DNA from: Corynebacterium sp.
GTDB lineage: Bacteria > Actinomycetota > Actinomycetes > Mycobacteriales > Mycobacteriaceae
Direction of reading: 5' to 3'
Length of the DNA: 64,000 nucleotides
Assembly: GCF_030532715.1 (NCBI RefSeq)
Contig: NZ_JAUNKO010000002.1
Coordinates: 319,413-383,412 of the forward strand
Shown: positions 35,981 to 45,800 of the stretch, piece by piece
How positions within the stretch are numbered: position 1 is the first letter of the stretch
How the letters are laid out: the number at the start of each line of letters is the position of its first letter
Notes under the pieces: model-generated
Seen by the model: only the letters and a program-made list of their open reading frames with translations
What the model was told of the DNA's origin: nothing
The model's database searches: none
Translations under genes and position numbers: made by a program

Positions 35981-36574
35981 TTAGGCGCGCTCGCTCGCCA
36001 CGGTGAAGCGCTGCCCGGGGTGAGCATTGGTTTCCGCCTCGTCAACGATGGCCACCGCGAAATCTTGGGTGGATACGTAATCACCGGCGGGGGAATTGAG
36101 CTCAGTGACGTAGTGCCCGGTACGCACGCCAGGAGCCAGCTCCGGGGAGGGCGCCGCGATGGACCACTGCAATGCGGCGGCGTGATCGCGGTAGGCGTCC
36201 AGCACCGCGCCGAAGGTTTTCGCTTCGGTGAGGTATTCGGCAGGGAAGTCGGGGAGTTCGTAGAGGCGGGTGCCGTTGACCTCCAGGGCACCGGCGCCGC
36301 CGACAACGATGAAGCGGCCGGTTGGGGCGGCGTTGATAAGTGCCTTGTGGGCGTCCACGACGGCGGGGTAGTTGTCGCGGCTGGCAACGCTGATCACGGT
36401 GACGTCGTGGTCATTGATGGCATCAACGACGCCGGCGGTGTTCGCTACGTCGAGGGCGGTGGTGCCTGCCGCGCCGTTGCGGGTGTAGGCGGTGACGTCG
36501 TGGCCGCGCCTGGTGGCTTCCGCTACTACTTCGGTGCCGACGAGGCCTGCTGCGCCGATGACTGCAATACGCAT
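35981..36574 (-). CDS. NAD(P)-binding oxidoreductase (atypical SDR, YwnB/NmrA-like)
   Basis: The product has 197 residues. It opens with a Rossmann motif MRIAVIGAAGLVGTEVVAEA (GxxGxxG) and VIS-type strand ends, and lacks the classic YxxxK catalytic pair, as in NAD(P)H-binding proteins related to NmrA and YwnB. A C-terminal LAPGVRTGHY and DYVSTQDFAVAIVDE fit that family. It could be a small redox sensor or quinone-type reductase. ATG start with AAAGGAG. It is divergent from an HxlR regulator gene, its likely controller. Confidence 0.82.
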   Translation of the reverse strand: MRIAVIGAAGLVGTEVVAEATRRGHDVTAYTRNGAAGTTALDVANTAGVVDAINDHDVTVISVASRDNYPAVVDAHKALINAAPTGRFIVVGGAGALEVNGTRLYELPDFPAEYLTEAKTFGAVLDAYRDHAAALQWSIAAPSPELAPGVRTGHYVTELNSPAGDYVSTQDFAVAIVDEAETNAHPGQRFTVASERA

Positions 36575-36613
36575 GATCTGCTCCTTTGGTTGGAAATATC
36601 GAGTACGATCACT

Positions 36614-36651
36614 AAGGTAACTATTTGTAACCGATTACCTCAAGGTAACTA
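36614..36651. promoter_or_regulatory. Direct repeats in the oxidoreductase/HxlR divergent promoter region
   Basis: AAGGTAACTA occurs at 36614-36623 and again at 36642-36651, with GTAACC and a GATTACC between. The repeats are 28 bases apart, close to three helical turns, as expected for two dimers on one DNA face. They probably form the HxlR operator. Confidence 0.45.
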
Positions 36652-36666
36652 AAGGAGCGTTGCGCT

Positions 36667-37050
36667 GTGACGTTAGTCACCCATTCCAAGCCTGCGGCGG
36701 ATATTCTCGACGCAAATTGCCCTTCGCGTACCGTATTACGCCACGTCACCGACCGCTGGACACCCATGATCGTCACCGTGCTGCATCGGGAAACCAAAGT
36801 GCGCTTCAGCGACATCCGCACCCGCGTCGGCGGCATCTCCGGAAAAGTACTCACCGAAACCTTGCGCTCCATGGAACGTGACGGGTTGGTATTGCGCGAG
36901 GTCACACCCTCAATTCCGCCGCGTGTGGACTACAGCCTCACCCCACTCGGCACGAGTCTCGTGGCACCCATCGACGCCATCCGACAATGGGCCGAAGCGC
37001 ACGTAGACGCCGTGGAAGCCAATCGGGCGCGTTTCGACGCCGCGCACTAA
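36667..37050 (+). CDS. HxlR-family transcriptional regulator
   Basis: The product has 127 residues, a full HxlR winged helix. It begins with an N-terminal Cys (DANCPSRTVLRHVTDRWTP), the thiol position often used for redox sensing in this family, followed by the RFSDIRTRVGGISGKVLTETL recognition region in two parts and the YSLTPLGTSL wing. Start GTG 36667, purine tract AAAGGAG. It is divergent from an NAD(P)-binding oxidoreductase, the usual target of HxlR or QorR-type regulators. It converges on modBC. Confidence 0.88.
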   Translation: MTLVTHSKPAADILDANCPSRTVLRHVTDRWTPMIVTVLHRETKVRFSDIRTRVGGISGKVLTETLRSMERDGLVLREVTPSIPPRVDYSLTPLGTSLVAPIDAIRQWAEAHVDAVEANRARFDAAH

Positions 37051-37058
37051 CGCCAGTC

Positions 37059-38987
37059 CTACGAGGTTGCGGCTGGATATATCGTGATCGCAGTGGCTTT
37101 TGTGGCAAGGGCGATAGTATCTGCAGCAGCTAACCCTAGCCGCGTAGCCGAGGCCGAGGTGATGGGGATGCGAACGAGCGTCCCGCACGTATCTACCAGC
37201 ACTTCAGTGACTCCACCGGAAGACTCAATCGCGCGAATGTTGCCCTCCCAGAGGTTTTGAGTAGATTCTTGCACTGTTGCGCTATCCGGTAATCGGATGC
37301 TTGTTGCTTGCGGGTCGAACACGGCAAGCGCCTTCGCACCCACCGTGACCTCAGCGGAATGCGTAATCCCACGGATGATTTGCGAGCCTGCTTGCATGGT
37401 CGTTGTGTACTTGTTTGTGGCCGTCACGGTTCCACAAATTCGATTCACTCCCGCCAATTGGGCTACGAACTCATTTGGTGGGATGGCGAAAATTTCGGCG
37501 ACGGGTCCTGCCGTGACCGTGCGGCCTCGCTCTAACACCACTGCGGCACCAGCCAGGCTAGCGATTTCCAGCGGATTGTGGGAGACCATTACGGTGGTTC
37601 GATCCCCAGCACTGGCGCGGAGGAATTCCCGCCATCGTTGCGCCGCAGCCACGTCGAGCGCAGCGAACGGCTCATCTAGAACGAGCGTTCGAGGTCGGAC
37701 AGCTAAAGCGCGGGCCAATGCCACTTGTGCAGCTTGGCCACCGGACAGCGCGGAGACCTTTGTCCTCTCCAGTTCTTGTAGCCCAGCTGCCTGCAGAATC
37801 TCCCGCGCCGCAGCTGATGATTCCGCCACCAGTGCCACGGCTTTGAGCACCGTAGTGTGGGGCGGCAGTCCATGGCGCTGGGACAGCAACACGATGCCAC
37901 GTTGGTGCGGCGGTAGAAAACTGCCTGCATCTACGGCGCGGCCGTCGATACGCACGTCAGCACCTCGGAGCCGTCCCGAAACCAGGTGGGCCAGCGTAGT
38001 TTTCCCAGCCCCATTCGGACCGATAATGGCGGTGGTGGAATTCGCTGGAAACTCCGCTCGCAATTGCCCCCGATGGATCTTGATATCCGCACCGCCCGAC
38101 TCCGGGGTACTCCATTTTCGCAGTGCCGGAACATCAAAACCAGCGCCAACATCAATGGCCTCCAACAAGCGGTGTCGTGGGCGCAGCAACAGCGCGGCGC
38201 CGCCAGTGCACGCCAACACCGAGGTAGCCAACACGATCAGGAAAAACGCGAGCACCAGCGCGCGGTCTGGGTCAATCTCTCGCTCCAAGTAAATACCCAA
38301 CGGCATAGTGCGAGTTACCCCCGGCAACGACCCCGCAAACGTCAACGTCGTGCCGAATTCACCCAACGAACGGCACAGCGCCAACCCAGCGCCAGTGGCA
38401 ATCGCGGGCGCGACCGCAGGCAGTACAATGCGGGTAATCACTAATGAGGGCCGCAACCCCAACCCTGCGGCGCTCGCAATAATTTCTGAGTCTAGGTGGC
38501 GCAACGCTTGATCGACAGCAACCACCACAAACGGCAGCGACACAAACACGTGCGAAGCAACCACGCCAGGAAACGCGAAACTCAACTGCCATCCCAGGAG
38601 ATTCAACATGGGCGCGGCCACACCGCGGCGCCCAACAGCTGCCGACAACGCTAAGCCGCTGACTACCGGCGGCATGGCCAACGGCAACATCACCAGCAAC
38701 CGCACTGCGCCCGCACCTCGCCGCAGTACCCCCAACCACAAGGCAAGCGGCACCCCAAGCAGCGTAGTAATCACCATGGATAACACCGCGGAAGTAAGAG
38801 TTACTTGCAGTAACGCGTGCGTATCTGACGCAGCGGCAACCTCGGCCAGCCGGCTCCACGGAACCCGCAGGAGCAACGCCAAAATTGGGCTTACAATTAC
38901 TCCCGCGGCCAACACCCCGCCCAGTAGTACTACAGGCGGCAAAACCAGCCGGCTGGGACGTAGCGGGGGCAGTGTACGAGCGCGCAT
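37059..38987 (-). CDS. modBC: Molybdate ABC transporter, permease-ATPase fusion (ModBC)
   Basis: The product has 642 residues and joins two proteins usually made apart. Residues about 15-270 are the permease with six hydrophobic segments and the coupling EAA loop (AAGLGLRPSLVITRIVLPAV). Residues about 285-500 are the ATPase with GPNGAGKTT, LSGGQAAQVALARAL and LVLDEPF. The last 140 residues hold a TOBE-like molybdate-binding domain. It starts right after the modA stop (TAA-ATG), so modA and modBC are one operon. Molybdate supply next to narGHJI and the cofactor genes fits a nitrate-respiration island. The fusion appears real since the linker keeps frame and no stop is near. Confidence 0.9.
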   Translation of the reverse strand: MRARTLPPLRPSRLVLPPVVLLGGVLAAGVIVSPILALLLRVPWSRLAEVAAASDTHALLQVTLTSAVLSMVITTLLGVPLALWLGVLRRGAGAVRLLVMLPLAMPPVVSGLALSAAVGRRGVAAPMLNLLGWQLSFAFPGVVASHVFVSLPFVVVAVDQALRHLDSEIIASAAGLGLRPSLVITRIVLPAVAPAIATGAGLALCRSLGEFGTTLTFAGSLPGVTRTMPLGIYLEREIDPDRALVLAFFLIVLATSVLACTGGAALLLRPRHRLLEAIDVGAGFDVPALRKWSTPESGGADIKIHRGQLRAEFPANSTTAIIGPNGAGKTTLAHLVSGRLRGADVRIDGRAVDAGSFLPPHQRGIVLLSQRHGLPPHTTVLKAVALVAESSAAAREILQAAGLQELERTKVSALSGGQAAQVALARALAVRPRTLVLDEPFAALDVAAAQRWREFLRASAGDRTTVMVSHNPLEIASLAGAAVVLERGRTVTAGPVAEIFAIPPNEFVAQLAGVNRICGTVTATNKYTTTMQAGSQIIRGITHSAEVTVGAKALAVFDPQATSIRLPDSATVQESTQNLWEGNIRAIESSGGVTEVLVDTCGTLVRIPITSASATRLGLAAADTIALATKATAITIYPAATS

Positions 38988-39749
38988 TTACGGGCTCGGG
39001 GTGAAGCCGCGATCACTCCACAGCGCATCGGCGTCACTGGAGTCAATGAGATCCACAAACGTCCGTGCGGCGTCAGGATTTTGCGAGGTAACGACAACCG
39101 CCGCCACATAATCGTTCGGGTCTTCCGAAGCGCCTGGCACGTCGAACACCTTTACGTTGTCACCGGCGGCGATGGCGTCGCTGGAGTATACCCAGCCGGC
39201 ATCTGCCTCCCCAGAGGTTACTTTGCCCAACACGTCGGTCACGGAATGCTCGCGCGAGACAAACTCCAGCCCAGGCAGCAACTGTTCCACAAATCTCTCG
39301 GTGGTGCGACCACACGGCACTTGGGAATCGCAAGCAACGACCTGCGCGTTGCGTAGGGACTCGTCCACCCCAGTGATACCCGCAGGATTGTCCCGCGGTA
39401 CCGCCAACACAATATGGTTGGTGGCTACCACCTTTGGGTCGGCGACCACACCCGCTTCGACCGCCCGATCCATAGTAGGTTTATCGGCGGTGATGAGCAC
39501 ATCGCCCGGGCTGCCATCTATAAGTTGTTGCACCAGTGTCGAGGATCCCGCATTGACAAAGGATAACTCCTGCTTGCTCAAGGCATTGAAATCATCACTG
39601 AGCACCCGCGTTGACGCCGCCGCGAGCACAATGATTGGTTGCTCGTTTCCCGAAGTTTGCGCGGTGGTGGCCTGCTCGCCGCCACCACTGCAGGCCGTGG
39701 CGAGCCCAAGTACCAAGGCCGCCGCCGTGACACCTTGAATACGTTTCAT
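38988..39749 (-). CDS. modA: Molybdate-binding lipoprotein
   Basis: From ATG 39749 the product has 253 residues; an open frame upstream overlaps narI and is not used. The signal peptide ends in a lipobox LATAC (Cys20). The mature part has the ModA features IIVLAAASTRV, LVQQLIDGSPGDVLITADK and a C-terminal DPNDYVAAVVV. It delivers molybdate to the fused ModBC transporter. It lies 19 bases past the narI stop, so it may be read through from the nar operon, and its start has AAGGAA. Confidence 0.93.
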   Translation of the reverse strand: MKRIQGVTAAALVLGLATACSGGGEQATTAQTSGNEQPIIVLAAASTRVLSDDFNALSKQELSFVNAGSSTLVQQLIDGSPGDVLITADKPTMDRAVEAGVVADPKVVATNHIVLAVPRDNPAGITGVDESLRNAQVVACDSQVPCGRTTERFVEQLLPGLEFVSREHSVTDVLGKVTSGEADAGWVYSSDAIAAGDNVKVFDVPGASEDPNDYVAAVVVTSQNPDAARTFVDLIDSSDADALWSDRGFTPSP

Positions 39750-39768
39750 GACGTTGAATTCCTTGACG

Positions 39769-40542
39769 CTAAGCACCGTAGGAGCGGGCTTGTTGAGCTT
39801 CTGACGGACGCGTGTGGATGGATTCCCAACCAGCGCGATGGTGATCTTCCATGGTGGCCTCCCGTGACCGGTACACCACATACGGGCGGGTGGCGTAGCC
39901 TACCGGCGCGGAAAATACGTGGACGAGGCGTGTAAACGGCCATGCAATACACAAAATGAGTCCCGCGATAATATGCAACTTGAATGCAAGTGGTACGTCA
40001 GACATCAACTCCGGTTGCGGTTGGAACGAAAACACACTGCGCAGCCAAGGGGAAATAGTTTCTCGATAGTCGTAGCCGTGCGCATCGCCCAAAATTTGCG
40101 TGCTCACCGTGGCGTATACCCCTAGCATGATTGCGGTTGTGAGCAGCAGATACATGATCTTGTCGCCGACGCTGGTGGCCAAGTGTACGGTGCGAGTGAC
40201 AAAGCGGCGATACAACAAACCAAGCAGGCCGACAACCGCTGCGGCACCAAACAAAGTACCGATATAGGCGGCCACGAAATGATAAACGGATTCGCTCACC
40301 CCGACGGCAAGCGTCCACGACTTTGGAATTGCTAAGCCAATGACGTGGCCGCCGATCACGCCGAGCATGCCGTAGTGAAATACTGGCGAGGATAATCGGA
40401 GCAATTTGGATTCATAGATTTGAGAGGATTTCGTGGTCCAACCGAATTGGTCGTAGCGCCACCGCCACAGGGTGCCGATGATAAAAACCGCTAACGATAA
40501 CCACGGAAAAGCCACCCACAAAAACGTATCTATAGCTGACAT
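39769..40542 (-). CDS. narI: Nitrate reductase gamma subunit, membrane cytochrome b
   Basis: The product has 257 residues and five membrane segments. His residues for two b-type haems occur in SPVFHYGMLGVIGGHVIGL (about 55-68) and in FKLHIIAGLILCIAWPFTRLVHVF (about 186-210). It anchors NarGH to the membrane and takes electrons from menaquinol. It is the last gene of narKGHJI and starts 2 bases past narJ. Confidence 0.95.
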   Translation of the reverse strand: MSAIDTFLWVAFPWLSLAVFIIGTLWRWRYDQFGWTTKSSQIYESKLLRLSSPVFHYGMLGVIGGHVIGLAIPKSWTLAVGVSESVYHFVAAYIGTLFGAAAVVGLLGLLYRRFVTRTVHLATSVGDKIMYLLLTTAIMLGVYATVSTQILGDAHGYDYRETISPWLRSVFSFQPQPELMSDVPLAFKLHIIAGLILCIAWPFTRLVHVFSAPVGYATRPYVVYRSREATMEDHHRAGWESIHTRPSEAQQARSYGA

Positions 40543-40544
40543 GG

Positions 40545-41210
40545 TTAAGTCCTTGAAGAAGCGGAGGTGGGGAAGGGAAGTGGGGTGCCAATACCAACTA
40601 GCTCGGCGGGCGGTCCCTGATGGATAAGATCGTGATAATAAGCTTTGGTTTCAGCATCGATTTCCGGCAATGACATGCACAGCGCGGAAACCACGTGCGC
40701 GTACGGGGAATCCAAGCCCAGCAGGGCGGTACGAAGTACCTCGATCCCGTCACGGTGTGCGGCTAGCATGGTGACCGCCGCTTCGTGGGCCGCGGCGTCG
40801 GCACGCGCCGACGCCTCCAACACCACGCACAGGTGATCCGGAAGTTCCTTGCGCACGAGCTCGAAACCTAAGCTGTGAAGCGCATCTTGGAATGCCACAA
40901 TCGCCGTGCCCCGTTGTCGGGTGTCGCCCACCGCGTAGTAGGACAGGTATAACGAACAACGGCGCCGCTGATCGAACGTACTTACGTAATGCTCTGCGAG
41001 TGAGCGGATCCCACTGATTCGAACGTGTGAGCAAAACGTGGAGAGTTGTGTGGTGATGGGGGTGGGCAGGCTCACGAGGGAACCCTCCACGGCGCTCAGC
41101 GTTTCCACGAACGATGTACTCGGGTAATCCAACAGCAATGAACACGCCATGTGCACGCATTGCCGCTGATGAGTGGACATGCAGACAGGGGAGACAAACG
41201 TCGTGGTCAT
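40545..41210 (-). CDS. narJ: Nitrate reductase assembly chaperone
   Basis: From ATG 41210 the product has 221 residues; the ATG overlaps the narH stop (ATGA). It is an all-helical NarJ/TorD-type protein with LLLDYPS near the N-terminus and HYVSTFDQRRRCSLYLSYYAV in two parts, the conserved DxxRRxxLYL motif. It binds apo-NarG until the molybdenum cofactor is inserted. It sits between narH and narI as in other nar operons. Confidence 0.94.
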   Translation of the reverse strand: MTTTFVSPVCMSTHQRQCVHMACSLLLDYPSTSFVETLSAVEGSLVSLPTPITTQLSTFCSHVRISGIRSLAEHYVSTFDQRRRCSLYLSYYAVGDTRQRGTAIVAFQDALHSLGFELVRKELPDHLCVVLEASARADAAAHEAAVTMLAAHRDGIEVLRTALLGLDSPYAHVVSALCMSLPEIDAETKAYYHDLIHQGPPAELVGIGTPLPFPTSASSRT

Positions 41211-42805
41211 GGTTGCCCCTTCGAATTCGGAAACATTCCGGCTGGCCGTGTACCCGTAGGCCACTCCGCCAAACTCACCGGAGCACCAGCTTGGCACGCG
41301 GCCGGGGCGCCCCGCCCAAGCCCGTGGAACGCAGCCACATCGAGGTTATGCTGCGATGGAAAATCCGCGATCGCCGCATCCAACCCCGCAATACCTCGCG
41401 GTGTTTCCGTATGGGTCGTAGGAATGACATAACGGTCGTCATACTTCGCTATCGCTAGCAACCGGTGCATGCTGCGCATCTGTGCACCCGTCATCCCCAC
41501 CGCTGCCGCAATCTCCTCCTGCGGAGGATTGCCCAAATTCACATCGCGCATGTAGCAGCGCATCGCCGCAAGCCTGCGCAAGACACGCTCCACTGGCCGT
41601 GGATCCCCAGCGGTAAATAGCCCGGCTAAGTATTCCAACGGGATTCGCATCGTGGAAATCGCGGTGTAAAGGATGCGATGATCCTCGCCGTCGTTTCCAG
41701 TTGCGGTTACTTGATCCACTACCGGCGACAGCGGGGGAATGTACCACACCATCGGCAGCGTGCGATATTCCGGATGGAGCGGCAAGGCCACCTCAAACGT
41801 GGAAATTAAATCCCACACCGGCGATTCCTGGGCCGCCTTAATCCAGCCCCGCGGCACGCCTTCCCGCTCTGCCGCCGCGACAACTTCCGCATCGAAAGGA
41901 TCCAGCAGGATGGATCGCTGCGCCTCATAAAGCGCCGTGGGGTCCGCGGTCCTGGCGGCTTCTGCTACGCGGTCGGCGTCGTATAACAGCACGCCAAGAT
42001 ACCGGAGACGACCCACGCATGTTTCCGAACACACAGTTGGTTGTCCAGCTTCGAGGCGGGGATAGCACAGCGTACATTTCTCCGCTTTGCCCGACTTGTG
42101 ATTGAAAAACACCTTCTTGTACGGGCATCCGGACACACACATGCGCCAACCGCGGCACCGGTCTTGGTCCACCAAGACGATGCCGTCCTCGGTGCGTTTA
42201 TACATCGCGCCAGATGGACAACTGGCCACGCAGGTGGGGTTGAGGCAATGCTCACAAATGCGCGGGAGATAAAACATAAAGGCGTCTTCAATTTCGGTTT
42301 TCACCTTGAGGTTCATCTCACGCAGCACGGGGTCTCCCGCAAGAGTTTCCAGTGAGCCACCCAGGTCATCGTCCCACGCTGAAGACCATGAAACCTTATC
42401 AATGGGTTGTCCAGTGAGCTGGTTCAGTGGTCGCGCGCTCGGTTGCGTTTGCTGCCCCTTCGGCGCGCTGAGTAGTTTGTCATACTCGTACGTCCACGGC
42501 TCATAGTAATCCGAAATATCCGGCAGGTTGGGATTGTGAAAGATCGTGGCAAGTTTGCGTAACCGGCCACCGGAACGGGGTTTGAGTTTCCCGCTGCGGG
42601 CAAGCTGCCAGCCGCCTTCCCATTTATCTTGGTTCTCCCAGGCGCGCGGATACCCCACGCCCGGTCGAGTTTCAACGTTGTTGAACCAGACGTACTCGAC
42701 GCCTTCCCGGTTCGTCCACGCCTGCTTGCACGTGACAGAGCAGGTGTGACAACCGATACATTTGTCGAGGTTCATCACCATTGCGATTTGCGCCATGACT
42801 TTCAT
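41207..42805 (-). CDS. narH: Nitrate reductase beta subunit, iron-sulfur
   Basis: The product has 532 residues. Four cysteine clusters are visible: CIGCHTCSVTCKQAW, CEHCLNPTCVASCPSGAM, CRGWRMCVSGCPYKK and CTLCYPR...CSETCVG. The Trp in CRGW replaces a Cys, the mark of the 3Fe-4S cluster in NarH. It carries electrons from NarI to NarG. ATG 42805 overlaps the narG stop (TGATG); AGGAGG lies 10 bases upstream. Confidence 0.96.
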   Translation of the reverse strand: MKVMAQIAMVMNLDKCIGCHTCSVTCKQAWTNREGVEYVWFNNVETRPGVGYPRAWENQDKWEGGWQLARSGKLKPRSGGRLRKLATIFHNPNLPDISDYYEPWTYEYDKLLSAPKGQQTQPSARPLNQLTGQPIDKVSWSSAWDDDLGGSLETLAGDPVLREMNLKVKTEIEDAFMFYLPRICEHCLNPTCVASCPSGAMYKRTEDGIVLVDQDRCRGWRMCVSGCPYKKVFFNHKSGKAEKCTLCYPRLEAGQPTVCSETCVGRLRYLGVLLYDADRVAEAARTADPTALYEAQRSILLDPFDAEVVAAAEREGVPRGWIKAAQESPVWDLISTFEVALPLHPEYRTLPMVWYIPPLSPVVDQVTATGNDGEDHRILYTAISTMRIPLEYLAGLFTAGDPRPVERVLRRLAAMRCYMRDVNLGNPPQEEIAAAVGMTGAQMRSMHRLLAIAKYDDRYVIPTTHTETPRGIAGLDAAIADFPSQHNLDVAAFHGLGRGAPAACQAGAPVSLAEWPTGTRPAGMFPNSKGQP

Positions 42806-45800
42806 CAGTACTGCACCTCCTGGGAGCGACGGCGAATCTTGGTAACCTCATCGCGGTTATTGCCGGTGGGGCCGATGTAGTTGAATGCGTAGGTGAACTG
42901 CCCGTAGCCGCCAACCAAGTGCGTCGGCTTGATCATGATGCGGGTCAAGGAATTGTGGGTGCCACCGCGGCGCCCGGTGTGTTCATTTAACGGCGTGCCG
43001 ACCGTACGTTCGGATGCATGGTGCATAAACGCGGTGCCTTCTGGCATGCGGTGTGACACTACTGCCCGCGCCGAGACCACACCATTGCGGTTATAGGCCT
43101 CCACCCACTCGTTATCCTTCACGCCAATTTTCTCGGCGTCTTTGTGCGACATCCAGATCACTTGCCCGCCACGCGAGAGTGAGAGCATGTGGAGGTTGTC
43201 AAAGTACTGGGAGTGGATCGCCCATTTGTTGTGGACCGTGAGATACCGCACCGCTACTTCGATGGTGCCGTCTGACTCCGATACATCGCCTGGGGCTGCC
43301 TCGCCGTACAAGTGTTGCAAATCCACCGGGGGACGGAAGATTGGTAAGGATTCGCCGTATTCCTGCATCCAATCGTGGTCAAGGTAGTAGTGCATACGGC
43401 CGGATAGCGTGTGCCAGGGTTTGTCGTGCTCGACGTTAATCGAAAACGCTGTGTATCGGCGCCCACCGTGCTCAGAGCCCGACCACTCCGGAGAAGTTAT
43501 GACGCCGACGGGGCGTTCGGAAACATCTTTCCAGGTGATGCGGCGCTCCTCATCGCCCTCAACGAGATGCGCTGTGGGGCGGGCGCCACCGGTGCGAGTA
43601 TCCAATTGCCGGAACCCCTGGAGCGACAAACGTCCGTTGGATGTTCCGGAAAGGCGCAGCACCATGTCGCAGGCCTTAAGGTCTGTGTCCACTAACGTGC
43701 GTAAACCCGATGAGGTTTCCGCCTGCCCGTTCGACTTCGCGAGTTCTGCGAGCTCCCGATCCGGATGGTATGTAATACCTTTCGTTGCCATACCGAGTTT
43801 CGCAGTGAGCGGGCCGATAGTATTGAACTTCTCTGCCGTCTTATGGTATTCGCGTACCACGGGCACAAGTTTCGGCATGGTAACACCGGGAATTAACCCC
43901 ACTGTGTGAATGTCTGCCACCATCCCGTGCGGGCTTTTGAGCTCGTCAGGGGTATCGTGAGCCAGCGGTACCGCAACGACGTCCGTTTGTGTGCCAAGCC
44001 AGGTTTCGGCGAGCACACTGAACCGGGCCGCGAGATCTTGGAACAATTCGAAATCGGTGCGTGCCTCCCACGGTGGATCAATCGCCGCGTTAAACGAGTG
44101 GATAAACGGGTGCATATCCGTCGACGACAGGTCGTGTTTTTCGTACCAGGTGGCGGCAGGAAAGATAATGTCGCTGACCAACGTAGTTGACGTTGAACGG
44201 AAATCTGAGGTGAGCATCAAATCCAGCTTGCCGTGGGCGGCATCGCGCCACGTGATGGATTTTGGTCGCATTTCTGGGCCGACTTCTGCTGCAGTGGCGT
44301 CCGAATCTACACCGAGCATGTGGCGCAGGAAAAACTCCGTTCCTTTTGCTGAGGAACCCATCAAGTTTGTGCGCCAATTTAACAAGATTTTCGGGTGGTT
44401 GACTACGTTGTCGGGGTCCTCGCACGCGAATTGCAGCTGACCACTTTGCAATTGCTGCACGATGTGCTCTTGGACGGGAATGCCGAGTTGCTCCGCTTCC
44501 TCGCTTAATACGAGGTTATTGCGATTAAACTGCGGGTATGAGGGCATCCACCCGCGTTTGGCGGATTCCACAAGCGTATCTGCCACCATGCGATCGTCCA
44601 GAGCGCCGCGGCGTAGCGGTGACGCAAATCGGTCGGCGCGCGTGTGATCGTAACGCCACTGGTCGGTGGTGATGTACCAAAAACCGGTGGAGATCATCTG
44701 CCGGGGTGGGCGGTTCCAGTCCAACGCAAAGGTGTATTGCGCCCATCCTGTTTGTGGGCGGAGTTTTTCTTGCCCGACGTAGTGCGCCCAACCCCCGCCG
44801 TTTACGCCTTGCGTTCCACACATCGAGGTCAACGCGAGGAACGCGCGATAGATGGTGTCGGCGTTAAAGAAGTGGTTCACGCCCGCACCCATCACGATCA
44901 TCGATCGCCCCTTCGAATCGATGGCGTTTTGAGCAAACTCCCGTCCAATCCGAACTGCGCCCTGCATGGGAACTCCCGTGAGTTCCTCCTGCCAAGCGGG
45001 GGTGCCGGGGCAGCTTGCATCTTCGTAGGATGTGGGCCATTGCCCAGGCAGGTTTAACTCTTTACGTTCCACGGCGTAGGAGGCAAGTAGCAGGTCATAT
45101 ACGGTGGTAACAAGTTTGTTGCCGACTCTGACCACTGGTACACCGCGCTTGACGACGCCCGCCCCTACCGGGCCAGTCGTGTTCGCCTTGCCGGGTAAAT
45201 CGAAACGCGGTAACAATATTTCGGCGGTGTCGAAGGTACCAGTTTCGGCTACCGACATCACGGGATTCGCATTTTCGAGCGATAGGTTCCATTTGCCAAT
45301 TCCCTCATCGCCCCAGCGATCTGCGACAGTGCCGCCGGGATCAATGATGCTGCCGGACGCCTCCATAGCAAGCAGGCGATGCGTGGCATTCTCCGAGTTG
45401 GCAAGGGTATCATCCAGCCCAGCCATGTCCGCCGCAGTGAGGAACTTTCCACCGGTGACAGTGCCATCAGGGTGCTCATCAAGTGTGACCAAAAATGGAG
45501 AGTCCGTGTACTTGCGCATGTATTCCAAAAAATATGGCGTGTGTTTACCCACGTGGAATTCTGTGAGAATCACGTGCCCCATGGCCAGTGCTAACGCACC
45601 ATCGGTGCCGGGGTGAATGCGCAACCACTCGTCCGCGAACTTGGTGTTGTCCGCAAAGTCAGGGGAAACAACCACCACTTTCTGCCCGTGGTACCGTGCT
45701 TCCGCCATAAAATGCGCGTCCGGTGTGCGGGTCTGCGGAAGATTGGACCCCCACATGATGAGATAGGCAGAATTGAACCAGTCTCCAGCTTCGGGGACGT

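Noticed and set aside
39750..39881. N-terminal extension of modA
   Set aside because: It overlaps narI and would bury the lipoprotein signal; ATG 39749 gives a proper signal peptide.
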